Source: Pseudodesulfovibrio sp. (GTDB lineage Bacteria; Desulfobacterota; Desulfovibrionia; Desulfovibrionales; Desulfovibrionaceae). From it: DNA of 13,508 nucleotides. The DNA lies in contig JAFLJW010000005.1 of assembly GCA_022712815.1 (NCBI GenBank), positions 1 to 13,508 on the forward strand, written 5' to 3'. Under the pieces are notes generated by a model. It saw nothing but the letters and a program-made list of their open reading frames with translations, ran no database searches and was not told where the DNA came from. Positions 1-6,700 of this stretch are shown here, one piece after another (position 1 is the stretch's first letter; every line of letters begins with the position of its first letter). The position numbers and the translations under genes are program-made.

Positions 1-1
1 G

Positions 2-340
2 CAGGCCATATTGTGCGAAGGCATCGGCACGTTCATCCTGATGCTGACCATCATGGGTTCTGCCGTGGATGCCCGCTGCCGGGGCGGCTTTGCCGGCCTG
101 GCCATCGGTCTGATCGTGGTGGCTGACATCATCGTGTTCGGCAACATCACCGGCGCGGCCATCAACCCGGCCCGCGCCTTTGGCCCGTATCTTGTCAATG
201 CCCTGATGGGCGGCCCCGTCTCTTGGAGTCAGTTCCCCATCTACATCATCGGCCCCCTGGGAGGCAGCATCCTGGCCGCCTTTGTCTATGACTACATCGG
301 AGACCCCCGAAGCGCCGAAGGAACCTGTTCAGAAGAATAG
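2..340 (+). CDS. Aquaporin (MIP family), 3' part only
   Basis: This is the C-terminal part of a membrane water/small-solute channel; the start lies left of the window and the reading frame is open from base 2. The second MIP half is visible: a helix with GLAIGLIVVADI, then the pore-lining NPA box in INPARAFGPYL, and a last helix (FPIYIIGPLGGSILAAF) before a short polar tail. The arginine after NPA is the usual selectivity-filter residue. Glycerol facilitators normally have Asp after that Arg (NPARD); here it is Ala, so a water channel is more likely than GlpF. The FGPYL wording recalls archaeal AqpM-type channels. TTG at 11 is only an internal codon, not a start. The gene ends 20 bases before a strong hairpin and looks transcriptionally separate from the next gene. 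Confidence 0.88.
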   Translation, partial: QAILCEGIGTFILMLTIMGSAVDARCRGGFAGLAIGLIVVADIIVFGNITGAAINPARAFGPYLVNALMGGPVSWSQFPIYIIGPLGGSILAAFVYDYIGDPRSAEGTCSEE

Positions 341-360
341 CCTCCGGCAACTGGTAACAA

Positions 361-394
361 GGCGTGGGAATCCGGGGAAGTGGATTCCCACGCC
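361..394 (+). terminator. Perfect 13-bp hairpin after the aquaporin gene
   Basis: Bases 361-373 are the exact reverse complement of 382-394, with an 8-base loop. It lies 20 bases after the aquaporin stop codon, where a terminator is expected. No T-run follows on either strand (the next bases are ATCTACAAAAC), so it is not a textbook intrinsic terminator. It could be a U-less terminator, an mRNA 3'-end stabiliser or a protein site. Confidence 0.55.
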
Positions 395-443
395 ATCTAC
401 AAAACATCGAAAGCCGCAAAGGCGAGCGATATGAGAGGATATA

Positions 444-1304
444 ATGAAAAAGAAACTGCTACTCCAAATGGATTGTGACCCGCATGCAAGCGTATTCGAT
501 GCAGTCGTGGCCCATGACGCTGGAGTCGATGCCCTGTTGCAGCAAAGCGGCATAACACCTGATGATGTTCGGGATCAAATCTATGGATTGATGTTCACAC
601 GTGGCGGCTCTGATCTGAAAAATTCGGCTGCCTTCATAGGCGGCTCCGATGTCGTCCTCGGCGAGGCAATGCTCAAGGCCGCCAGGAAAAGTTTTTTCGG
701 CAACGTCCGTGTCTCTGTGATGCTCGACTCCAACGGCTGCAACACAACAGCAGCCGCTGCCGTGGCCAAACTTTGTGGCGAGAAAGGTTTGCAGGGCGAA
801 AAATGCGTTGTGCTGGCTGGTACTGGTCCGGTGGGCAAGCGCGCCGCAGGATTGATGGCTTTGGAAGGTGCCGAAGTCGTGCTTACTTCCCGCAGGATGG
901 ATCGCGTCAAAGAGGCGTGCGATGAAGTCAATGCACGATTTGATGTCTCCATCCAAGGTGCTGAAGTGGCCAACGGAGAGCAGATGCGTGCGGTACTCGA
1001 CGGGGCTTATGCCGTCCTGTGTGCCGGTGCTGCCGGTATCCCGCTTCTTTCCAAGGATATCTGGGCATCCAATGCGGACCTCATGCGACTGGGAGATATC
1101 AATGCTGTTCCCCCCCTCGGAATCGAAGGCACCGAAGCCCATTTCGACGGCGTGGAACAAGATGGCAAGCTGATATTCGGCGCGCTGGGCATCGGAAATC
1201 TCAAGATGAAAGTGCATCGTGAATGCATCAGTCGCCTCTTCCAAAGCAACGACAAGATCTTTGATGCCGAAGAAGTATACGCCGTTGCCAAGGAAATGGT
1301 CTAG
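444..1304 (+). CDS. NAD(P)-dependent methylene-tetrahydromethanopterin/tetrahydrofolate dehydrogenase (MtdA/MtdB family)
   Basis: The predicted enzyme (286 aa, cytoplasmic) oxidises a methylene-pterin to methenyl-pterin with NAD(P)+. The whole length matches the MtdA/MtdB family known from methylotrophs: N-terminal LLLQMDCDPHASVFD, the FTRGG segment (51-55), MLDSNGCNTTAA (93-104), the nucleotide-binding loop GTGPVG (126-131), and the C-terminal GALGIGNLKMKVHR (246-259) followed by FDAEEVY. Arginines at 150-151, after the second Rossmann strand, could bind the NADP 2'-phosphate, but cofactor choice cannot be settled by eye. The start ATG has GAGAGGA at 433-439 just upstream. The next gene begins 2 bases after the stop, so the two are surely cotranscribed. 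Such an enzyme is unexpected in a sulfate reducer, where FolD normally does this step on tetrahydrofolate. The family is secure; the carrier (H4F or H4MPT) is not. Confidence 0.87.
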   Translation: MKKKLLLQMDCDPHASVFDAVVAHDAGVDALLQQSGITPDDVRDQIYGLMFTRGGSDLKNSAAFIGGSDVVLGEAMLKAARKSFFGNVRVSVMLDSNGCNTTAAAAVAKLCGEKGLQGEKCVVLAGTGPVGKRAAGLMALEGAEVVLTSRRMDRVKEACDEVNARFDVSIQGAEVANGEQMRAVLDGAYAVLCAGAAGIPLLSKDIWASNADLMRLGDINAVPPLGIEGTEAHFDGVEQDGKLIFGALGIGNLKMKVHRECISRLFQSNDKIFDAEEVYAVAKEMV

Positions 1305-1306
1305 CG

Positions 1307-2449
1307 ATGAGGGTTTTGGTGGCAGGGGTGAGCGTCCGTGCGCTGGCACAATCCGCTGTTCGGGCAGGATATGAAATAGCTTGCCTGGACTATTTCGGTG
1401 ATTGCGATCTTCCGACAGACGCTCCCATCGCCAGCGTGTGTGATGTTGGAAACGATTCATATGATGCATCGGTTCTGCCTGACCACGCCCAGCATTTAAC
1501 CTACGACGCTGTGACCTATGTGGCCAATCTGGAGGACCACCCGACAGTGGTGACACGGCTCGCCGGAGACCGTCCCATTCTCGGCAATACCACGGGCACC
1601 CTGATGGCAGTACGCCACTGGCCCGGCCTGATTGACTTTTGCCGTCGGCAAGAAGTGGGCATGCCGTCCACTATGTTCGGGGGAGACCCGCACATGACCG
1701 ATGCTTCACTCGGCAAATGGCTACTCAAACCAGAGAAAGGTGGCGGCGGGCATGCCGTTCGTCAATGGGATGGGAAAGAGCCGGAAGCGGGGTTGTATCT
1801 TCAAAAACAGGTCGAAGGCATCGTTGCTTCGGCGGTATTTGAAGCAGACGGAGACCAATGCCGCGTCATGGGCATCACTGAACAATTGACAGGACTCGAC
1901 AGGTTCGGGGCTGACGGATTCCGCTATTGCGGGAACATTTTCCCACTGGTGCGGACATCGGTTGACGATAAAATACTCGGTCAGTGGGTGAGGAAAACCA
2001 CAGCAAAATTGACCAGTCATTTCGGACTGCGCGGAGTCAACGGCATTGATTTCGTGATTCCGGATACCGGAAATCCGGTCCTGCTGGAAGTGAACCCCCG
2101 CCCCCCTGCTTCCGCAGAGCTTGTGGAATTGTCTCTTGGGGAGAGTATTTTCTCTGCCCATTTGAATCCCATGGCAGGGCGAGCAGCGCTGCATGAACCA
2201 ACGACCCTGATCTTCGGCAAGGCCATAGTTTACGCAAGGAAAGAAGTGACTATGCCCGACACGGCCTCATGGTTCTCCATGGATCGTAGGGACATCCCCT
2301 GGCCGGGACAGAGAATTCAGGCACATCATCCGATATGCACAGTGCTTGTCTCTGGCCGAAATCGGAGGGATTGCCTCCATCGTCTGGGAGAAGCTGCCGA
2401 TTTGGTCCGGCTCGACATTGGCGACAGCATGAATCCAAAGGAAGTTTGA
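1307..2449 (+). CDS. ATP-grasp family carboligase, probable C1-pterin cofactor ligase
   Basis: This 380-residue cytoplasmic protein has an ATP-grasp fold. An N-terminal Rossmann-like preATP part (MRVLVAGVSVRALAQSA) is followed by the ATP-binding segment KPEKGGGGH (141-149), QKQVEG (166-171), and the Mg-binding region GVNGIDFV (243-250) plus LLEVNPRPPAS (259-269), with the Glu and Asn expected to hold metal. ATP-grasp enzymes join a carboxylate to an amine, thiol or similar group through an acyl phosphate. A family of this type accompanies tetrahydromethanopterin-linked C1 genes in methylotrophs (the OrfY-like proteins, from memory). Starting 2 bases after the mtd-like gene, it is probably translationally coupled and may modify the pterin carrier, for instance by adding glutamate. 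The substrate is inference; the fold is clear. Confidence 0.8.
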   Translation: MRVLVAGVSVRALAQSAVRAGYEIACLDYFGDCDLPTDAPIASVCDVGNDSYDASVLPDHAQHLTYDAVTYVANLEDHPTVVTRLAGDRPILGNTTGTLMAVRHWPGLIDFCRRQEVGMPSTMFGGDPHMTDASLGKWLLKPEKGGGGHAVRQWDGKEPEAGLYLQKQVEGIVASAVFEADGDQCRVMGITEQLTGLDRFGADGFRYCGNIFPLVRTSVDDKILGQWVRKTTAKLTSHFGLRGVNGIDFVIPDTGNPVLLEVNPRPPASAELVELSLGESIFSAHLNPMAGRAALHEPTTLIFGKAIVYARKEVTMPDTASWFSMDRRDIPWPGQRIQAHHPICTVLVSGRNRRDCLHRLGEAADLVRLDIGDSMNPKEV

Positions 2450-2542
2450 TGACAGCCCGACAAGGCCTTTTGCAGTAGCGGGCATTTCTTTACTGAATAT
2501 CTTCAAATCAAATACATAACTATCTGTAATATTAAATAAAAA

Positions 2543-2562
2543 CCGTTGCGCCTGCGTAACGG
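2543..2562 (-). terminator. Intrinsic-terminator-like hairpin reading leftward, just before the decaheme cytochrome gene
   Basis: Bases 2543-2550 pair with 2555-2562 (8 bp, one G-T pair, loop CCTG). On the minus strand the stem is followed at once by TTTTTATTT, the form of an intrinsic terminator. No minus-strand gene lies to its right within the operon. On the plus strand the last two stem bases (GG) belong to the GGAGAGG ribosome-binding site of the cytochrome gene (2561-2567), so the hairpin could instead modulate translation. Confidence 0.4.
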
Positions 2563-2571
2563 AGAGGAAAA

Positions 2572-3336
2572 ATGCATTCAAAATCCAGAATATTTCCAGT
2601 GATTCTCATTGCGTCGCTCCTGCTTGCCACTGCCGTTTTTGGATATTTTCAGACCGGCGACGTGCAAAAAATACCAGTGCGAATCCTTATGAAAAACAAC
2701 GGCGGCAAGGTCCTGTTTGCGCACAGCGCACACATCCAAAATACCGGGGTCCAATGCGCCGAATGTCATCACGAAAAAAGACGGGACATCGGAACAGCAA
2801 TGGATTCGGCAATGGCGTGCGAATCGTGCCACCCCAAGGAATTAAATGAGGATTTTCTCAAAGGGCATCAGGAGTTGAACCCTGACAAATCTTCCTGTGT
2901 TGGCTGCCATCATCTGAAAATAAACGACACCATTTTCAATCACGAGGAACACGAGGACTATGCATCCGACTGCACCGATTGCCATCACGATCCGTCAGTT
3001 GAACCCGAACCGCAGAATTGCGTGAATTGCCATCAGGAGACTGAGGTTGACGGCGTTCCCGGCGTGCGTCTGGCCGTGCATGAGCGTTGCGCCGATTGTC
3101 ACCAGGACATGTTTGAAAGTGAATTGGCTGGATGCACGGGCTGCCATGTCTTCACAAAGTCCGCCCCCGGAAACGGAGACTCAATCCCATGCGGCCAATG
3201 CCATGAGGCCGGGGGGAGGGAACCGATTCCTCCGCGCATGCAGGCTTTCCACCAAGGATGCATGAGTTGCCATGAAAAAATGGATACCGGACCTTTCGGA
3301 GAAAGTGCCTGCAACCAATGCCACATCAACAAGTAG
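2572..3336 (+). CDS. Decaheme c-type cytochrome of the Rnf operon
   Basis: The product (254 aa) is an exported electron carrier with ten CXXCH haem c sites, at residues 62-66, 83-87, 109-113, 134-138, 150-154, 173-177, 188-192, 207-211, 230-234 and 247-251. A basic N-terminus and a hydrophobic stretch (about 8-25) act as signal peptide or membrane anchor; no clear cleavage site is visible, so anchoring is possible. Extra histidines (HSAH, NHEEHEDY, HQGC) would be sixth haem ligands. GGAGAGG at 2561-2567 supports the start. It opens the operon, 7 bases before rnfC. Desulfovibrio rnf operons are known to begin with such a cytochrome, and Methanosarcina Rnf also has a partner multihaem cytochrome. 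It probably links periplasmic cytochrome pools to the Rnf membrane part. Confidence 0.93.
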   Translation: MHSKSRIFPVILIASLLLATAVFGYFQTGDVQKIPVRILMKNNGGKVLFAHSAHIQNTGVQCAECHHEKRRDIGTAMDSAMACESCHPKELNEDFLKGHQELNPDKSSCVGCHHLKINDTIFNHEEHEDYASDCTDCHHDPSVEPEPQNCVNCHQETEVDGVPGVRLAVHERCADCHQDMFESELAGCTGCHVFTKSAPGNGDSIPCGQCHEAGGREPIPPRMQAFHQGCMSCHEKMDTGPFGESACNQCHINK

Positions 3337-3343
3337 GTTTCCC

Positions 3344-4450
3344 ATGAACTCATATAAACATACAGACATACAACAGACAGATTTGTTCCTCCAGCATCAA
3401 TGCTCGCTTGTCGCTTGCGGACAGGGAGTCAAGCGCGGAGAACGGGTCGCCATATCGTTGCTGCCCGGCAAGGGAGACATCCACTCCCCGGTGGGTGGGA
3501 AGGTCTCTTACGTGGATGCCTACCGCATCACCATAGTCGCTGAAAACAATGACGTGGTCGCTCCGGTCAACCTCGATGGGCTGCCCGGAGACGATCTCAA
3601 AAGGAAGCTCCTCGAACTGGGCGGTGACATCCCTGATGCCGATTCCGTCTCAACCGTCATTATCAATGGCGTCGATGCGGACACAGATGTTCTCACGCGC
3701 CAACATATGTTGACATCTTCAAGTGGAACCCTTGAGCGTGGCCTGGCTGCCATCACCGTCCTCTACACCCCAAGAGAAACAGTGCTGGCCACGCTCCCGG
3801 GAATCCAGCTCTCCCTGCCTGAAGTGCTTCGCTCCATCATCTCCGATCAATACCCCGCAGGGCTCGACCCAATGGTGGTCAAGGCCGTGACCGGAAAGGA
3901 ATCCCCTGAAGACACGGTGATTATCGGCTTGGAGACGGTTTACCACCTGGGAAGGATCATGGAGACCGGCCTTCCTGTTCTCGACACCATCCTCACAGTG
4001 AATGGCCGGGGCAAAACAGTTCCCATCGGCATGCCGGTCGGCGAATTGCTCAGGCTGGAGGGCGACCACGTCTTGGATCAAGACAGGATTGTACTCGGCG
4101 GAGTCATGCGTGGCACGGCGGCGGTCATGGTATCTCAGGGCGTGGATCGTACTGTCAGCGCAGTTTCCATTGTTCGCAATCCGACCCCCGTTGCCATGGA
4201 CGCCGCCTGTGTGGGTTGCGGTGAGTGTGTGCGCCGGTGCCCGGCCCGACTCGATCCTGCAATGCTTACCAACTATGCGGAGTTCGGAATGTACGACAAG
4301 GCAGCGAAGGAGCACGTAAACGCTTGCTTCGAGTGCGGCCTGTGCGGGTACTTCTGCATCGCGCGTCGTCCCATGCTTCAATACATCAGGCTCGCCAAGA
4401 ACGAGCTGGCCGTGGCTCAACGGCAGATCGAGGAGGTCGTCACATCGTGA
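3344..4450 (+). CDS. rnfC: RnfC subunit, short form lacking the NADH/FMN-binding loop
   Basis: This is the peripheral cytoplasmic subunit of the ion-translocating Rnf complex, which normally takes up NADH. The start at 3344 (MNSYKHTD) was chosen because the upstream ATG at 3272 lies inside the cytochrome gene. The product has 368 residues, at the short end for RnfC. The lipoyl-like N-terminal part is present (HSPVGGKVSYV, 47-57), as are the SLBB-like middle and two [4Fe-4S] motifs with cysteines 289/292/295/299 and 328/331/334/338, then the family's typical end RRPMLQYIRLAK. In ordinary RnfC a GxGGAxFP loop follows the LLELGG region (89-94). Here that loop is missing, and the sequence goes straight to IINGV followed by DADTD where ECEPY is usual. 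NADH and FMN binding are therefore doubtful. The stop codon overlaps the GTG start of rnfD. Confidence 0.9.
   Translation: MNSYKHTDIQQTDLFLQHQCSLVACGQGVKRGERVAISLLPGKGDIHSPVGGKVSYVDAYRITIVAENNDVVAPVNLDGLPGDDLKRKLLELGGDIPDADSVSTVIINGVDADTDVLTRQHMLTSSSGTLERGLAAITVLYTPRETVLATLPGIQLSLPEVLRSIISDQYPAGLDPMVVKAVTGKESPEDTVIIGLETVYHLGRIMETGLPVLDTILTVNGRGKTVPIGMPVGELLRLEGDHVLDQDRIVLGGVMRGTAAVMVSQGVDRTVSAVSIVRNPTPVAMDAACVGCGECVRRCPARLDPAMLTNYAEFGMYDKAAKEHVNACFECGLCGYFCIARRPMLQYIRLAKNELAVAQRQIEEVVTS
4430..4436 (+). promoter_or_regulatory. Ribosome-binding site fixing the GTG start of rnfD
   Basis: GAGGAGG lies inside the end of rnfC, 10 bases before GTG at 4447. That GTG overlaps the rnfC stop as GTGA, which indicates translational coupling and rules out the earlier in-frame ATG at 4225. 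Confidence 0.75.
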
Positions 4451-5397
4451 AACAGCTCACTCCACTCATCCTGACTGTCTCTGTTCCCCCGCACCGACAC
4501 AGCGGTGTCACGGTCAGGAACAGAATGTTCAAATTGCTTCTGGCCATGACTCCGGCAGCCATTATGGCGGTTCTATTTTTCGGTATGCCCGCGGCGCGGG
4601 TCATGGCCTTGTCCATGGCAACCGCCGTATTCACCGAACTAATCTGCGATAAATTCATGGAGCGCGACTCCGACATCCATGACCTGAATGCTTTTGTGGT
4701 GGGACTCTCTCTGGCGTTCCTGCTCCCGGCCTCGGCTCCCTGGTGGCTGGTGGTCACCGGTAGCGCCGCGTCCATAATCGTGGGCAAAATGATGTTCGGC
4801 CCCCTCGGCGGCAGCCCCTTTTGTGCGCCGCTCGTCGGTTGGGCCATCTGCCGTATCTCATGGCCCGAGTTCATGGACATCGACGCCACCATGCTCAGCA
4901 TCGACCTGAGCTACCCCCTGGCCCGGCTCCAAAACTTCGGCCTGGCATCAGTCGGGAATACCGATCTGTTCTCACTGTTGCTTGGCAAGCAGCTCGGAGG
5001 TCTCGGCGCAGTCCAGATTCTTGGCGTCCTGCTGGGGGGCATCTATCTGGTTGTGCGAAAGCATGTCCACTATCTTATCCCTGCGGGTGTCATTCTTGGC
5101 GTCCTGCTTACCTCGGGTCTGCTGTGCATGGTCGATCCGACAAACAACGCATCGCCCCTGTTCCACCTGCTGACCGGCTCCACTCTGTTCGGTGCCTTTT
5201 TTCTGGCCACCGACATGCCGTCATCACCCAACAGGGAGATTCCCATGCTCCTGTTCGGACTCCTTGCAGGTGTATTGATCATTATCATCCGCACCTATGG
5301 GATCTATCCCGATGGCGTTCCCTTCGCCATCCTGCTCGCCAACCTGTTTACACCGATATTTGATCGCATCCGACCGGAACCGTTCGGAAAGAGGTAA
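4447..5397 (+). CDS. rnfD: RnfD subunit, diverged membrane protein without the FMN-attachment threonine
   Basis: RnfD is an integral membrane subunit of Rnf, related to NqrB, thought to carry FMN and take part in ion movement. The 316-residue product starts at GTG 4447, overlapping the rnfC stop. Many hydrophobic helices are visible, with the family's ILGVLLGGIYLVVRK (191-205), ATDMPSSP (254-261) and the YGIYPDGVPFAILLAN end (284-299). Two usual signatures are altered. Where relatives have NxFNPA the protein reads SPFCAP (123-128). Where SGATPL or ATPL is normal, carrying the covalent FMN threonine, it reads DLSYPL (153-158) with Tyr156 in place of Thr. Reading frame and neighbours are intact, so this is divergence and not decay. 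Covalent FMN in this subunit is unlikely. Confidence 0.9.
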   Translation: MKQLTPLILTVSVPPHRHSGVTVRNRMFKLLLAMTPAAIMAVLFFGMPAARVMALSMATAVFTELICDKFMERDSDIHDLNAFVVGLSLAFLLPASAPWWLVVTGSAASIIVGKMMFGPLGGSPFCAPLVGWAICRISWPEFMDIDATMLSIDLSYPLARLQNFGLASVGNTDLFSLLLGKQLGGLGAVQILGVLLGGIYLVVRKHVHYLIPAGVILGVLLTSGLLCMVDPTNNASPLFHLLTGSTLFGAFFLATDMPSSPNREIPMLLFGLLAGVLIIIIRTYGIYPDGVPFAILLANLFTPIFDRIRPEPFGKR

Positions 5398-5400
5398 GTT

Positions 5401-5976
5401 ATGAAGGAAGAAATCAAAATGATAGTCGTGCTGTCGCTGATCTGCGGCCTGTCGGGAATTTCTCTGGCCGCACTCAAACAGGTGACCGCTCCTGCCATCG
5501 AGGAACAAGTCCTCACCTATGTCCAGGCCCCTGCCATCAATTCCGTCCTGAGCGACCATGACAACAATCCGATCAAGGACCGCAAAAGCTTCGATGTTGA
5601 CGGACGAACTGTCATGGTTTTCCCCGCCATACACGACGGAAAGCTCACAGGCGTGGCCTTTGAGACTTCCGGCAAAGGATACGGTGGCAAAATAGGTGTC
5701 ATGGTCGGCTTCAGCCTCGCGGACGGAGTCTTGTCCGGCATCGGCATCACCACCATGAAGGAAACACCGGGACTGGGAAGTCGCGTGGCCGACCTCAGCT
5801 ATACATCCCAGTTCTCCGGGCACGCGGCTGATTCCGTGAAGCTGAAAAAAGATGGTGGCGATATCCAGGCTGTGGCCGGTGCAACCATCTCCTCCGGCGG
5901 CACTGTCTCCGCAATTCAGAATGCCATCGGTATTTTCAATGCACTCAAAAACTCATTCGGGAAGGGGTGGTCCTAG
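5401..5976 (+). CDS. rnfG: RnfG subunit, FMN-binding protein
   Basis: RnfG is a membrane-anchored, mainly periplasmic subunit that carries covalently bound FMN and passes electrons within Rnf. The 191-residue product has one N-terminal membrane helix (about 7-25), the FMN-binding domain with GYGGKIGVMVGF (93-104) and ETPGLG (121-126), and the attachment motif AGATIS (159-164) with Thr162 as expected flavin acceptor. ApbE-type flavin transfer usually wants Asp six residues before the Thr; here that place holds Gln156, and an Asp sits two residues further away (Asp154). The serine before GAT is Ala, as I recall for E. coli RsxG as well. It starts 3 bases after rnfD with AGAGG upstream. Flavinylation is likely but needs a transferase from elsewhere in the genome. 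Confidence 0.92.
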   Translation: MKEEIKMIVVLSLICGLSGISLAALKQVTAPAIEEQVLTYVQAPAINSVLSDHDNNPIKDRKSFDVDGRTVMVFPAIHDGKLTGVAFETSGKGYGGKIGVMVGFSLADGVLSGIGITTMKETPGLGSRVADLSYTSQFSGHAADSVKLKKDGGDIQAVAGATISSGGTVSAIQNAIGIFNALKNSFGKGWS

Positions 5977-6007
5977 CGGTCCTCCCACTCGAAACCGGAG
6001 CCATTCA

Positions 6008-6688
6008 ATGAATAGATTATGGAAAGAATTCTCCAAGGGTTTATGGAAGGAACTGCCTCCATTCAAACTCGTCCTGGGCTTGTGCCCGGTCCTTGCCGTC
6101 ACCAACACGGCAAATAACGGGCTCGGCATGGGCATGGCGGTCATCGCCGTGCTGACCCTGTCCAATTTCGTGGTTTCACTACTTCGCAAGCTGATTCCAC
6201 CCAAAGTGCGCATCGCCTGCTTCATTGCCATCTCGGCCACGTTGGTTGTGGCGGTTGAACTGCTCATGCAGGCCTTTTCCTATCCGCTCTATCAGCAACT
6301 GGGCATCTTTGTGCCGCTGATCGTGGTCAACTGCATCATCCTGGGGCGTTCCGAGGCGTTTGCTTACAAGAATCCTCCCCTGCTGGCCGTTGCTGACGGA
6401 CTCGGCATGGGGATCGGGTTCACCCTTTCATTGACCTTCCTCGGTTCTTTACGCGAGGTGCTCGGCGCCGGAACCCTTTTCGGTGTAGCCGTGATGGGAG
6501 ACTGGTTCGTGCCACTCAAGATAATGGTTCAGGCACCCGGCGCGTTCATCTGTCTCGGTGTGCTGCTTGCCCTGATGACCTATGCCGAAAACGTGCAGCG
6601 CAAGCGCAAGGGACTGGCGGCGGTTCAGGGCGCGACACATGACTGCGGCTCGTGCGGCGGCTGCGCCAACGTTGCCAAAAGCCAATAA
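6008..6688 (+). CDS. rnfE: RnfE subunit, integral membrane protein
   Basis: RnfE, the NqrD relative, is a multi-helix membrane subunit that pairs with RnfA around an intramembrane iron-sulfur centre. The start is ATG 6008, with CCGGAG at 5995-6000, giving 226 residues; the in-frame ATG at 5852 lies inside rnfG and is rejected. The first half-motif GLCPVLAVTNTANNGLGMG has Cys26 and the second VVNCIILGRSEAFA has Cys109, the two cysteines expected to hold the centre together with those of RnfA. The C-terminal tail after the last helix is charged and then carries HDCGSCGGC, with cysteines 213, 216 and 219, a CxxCxxC cluster that is extra to the core and might bind metal. The tail probably faces the cytoplasm if the usual six helices hold. 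Confidence 0.92.
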   Translation: MNRLWKEFSKGLWKELPPFKLVLGLCPVLAVTNTANNGLGMGMAVIAVLTLSNFVVSLLRKLIPPKVRIACFIAISATLVVAVELLMQAFSYPLYQQLGIFVPLIVVNCIILGRSEAFAYKNPPLLAVADGLGMGIGFTLSLTFLGSLREVLGAGTLFGVAVMGDWFVPLKIMVQAPGAFICLGVLLALMTYAENVQRKRKGLAAVQGATHDCGSCGGCANVAKSQ

Positions 6689-6693
6689 GGAGA
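6687..6693 (+). promoter_or_regulatory. Ribosome-binding site choosing the rnfA start
   Basis: AAGGAGA overlaps the end of rnfE. It is 1 base from the ATG at 6695 but 7 bases from the ATG at 6701, which favours the second. Confidence 0.65.
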
Positions 6694-6700
6694 CATGATC

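Noticed and set aside
459..1556. Minus-strand open frame of about 365 codons across the mtd-like and ATP-grasp genes
   Set aside because: It covers parts of two well-supported plus-strand genes and its translation matches no family that I recognise.
3272..3343. Longer rnfC starting at ATG 3272
   Set aside because: The 24 added codons lie within the last haem motifs of the cytochrome gene and look like an out-of-frame reading.
4225..4446. Longer rnfD starting at ATG 4225
   Set aside because: This would overlap the conserved ferredoxin motifs of RnfC by more than 200 bases; GTG 4447 with GAGGAGG upstream fits better.
5852..6007. Longer rnfE starting at ATG 5852
   Set aside because: It overlaps the FMN motif of rnfG and the added residues are not membrane-protein-like; ATG 6008 has its own ribosome-binding site.
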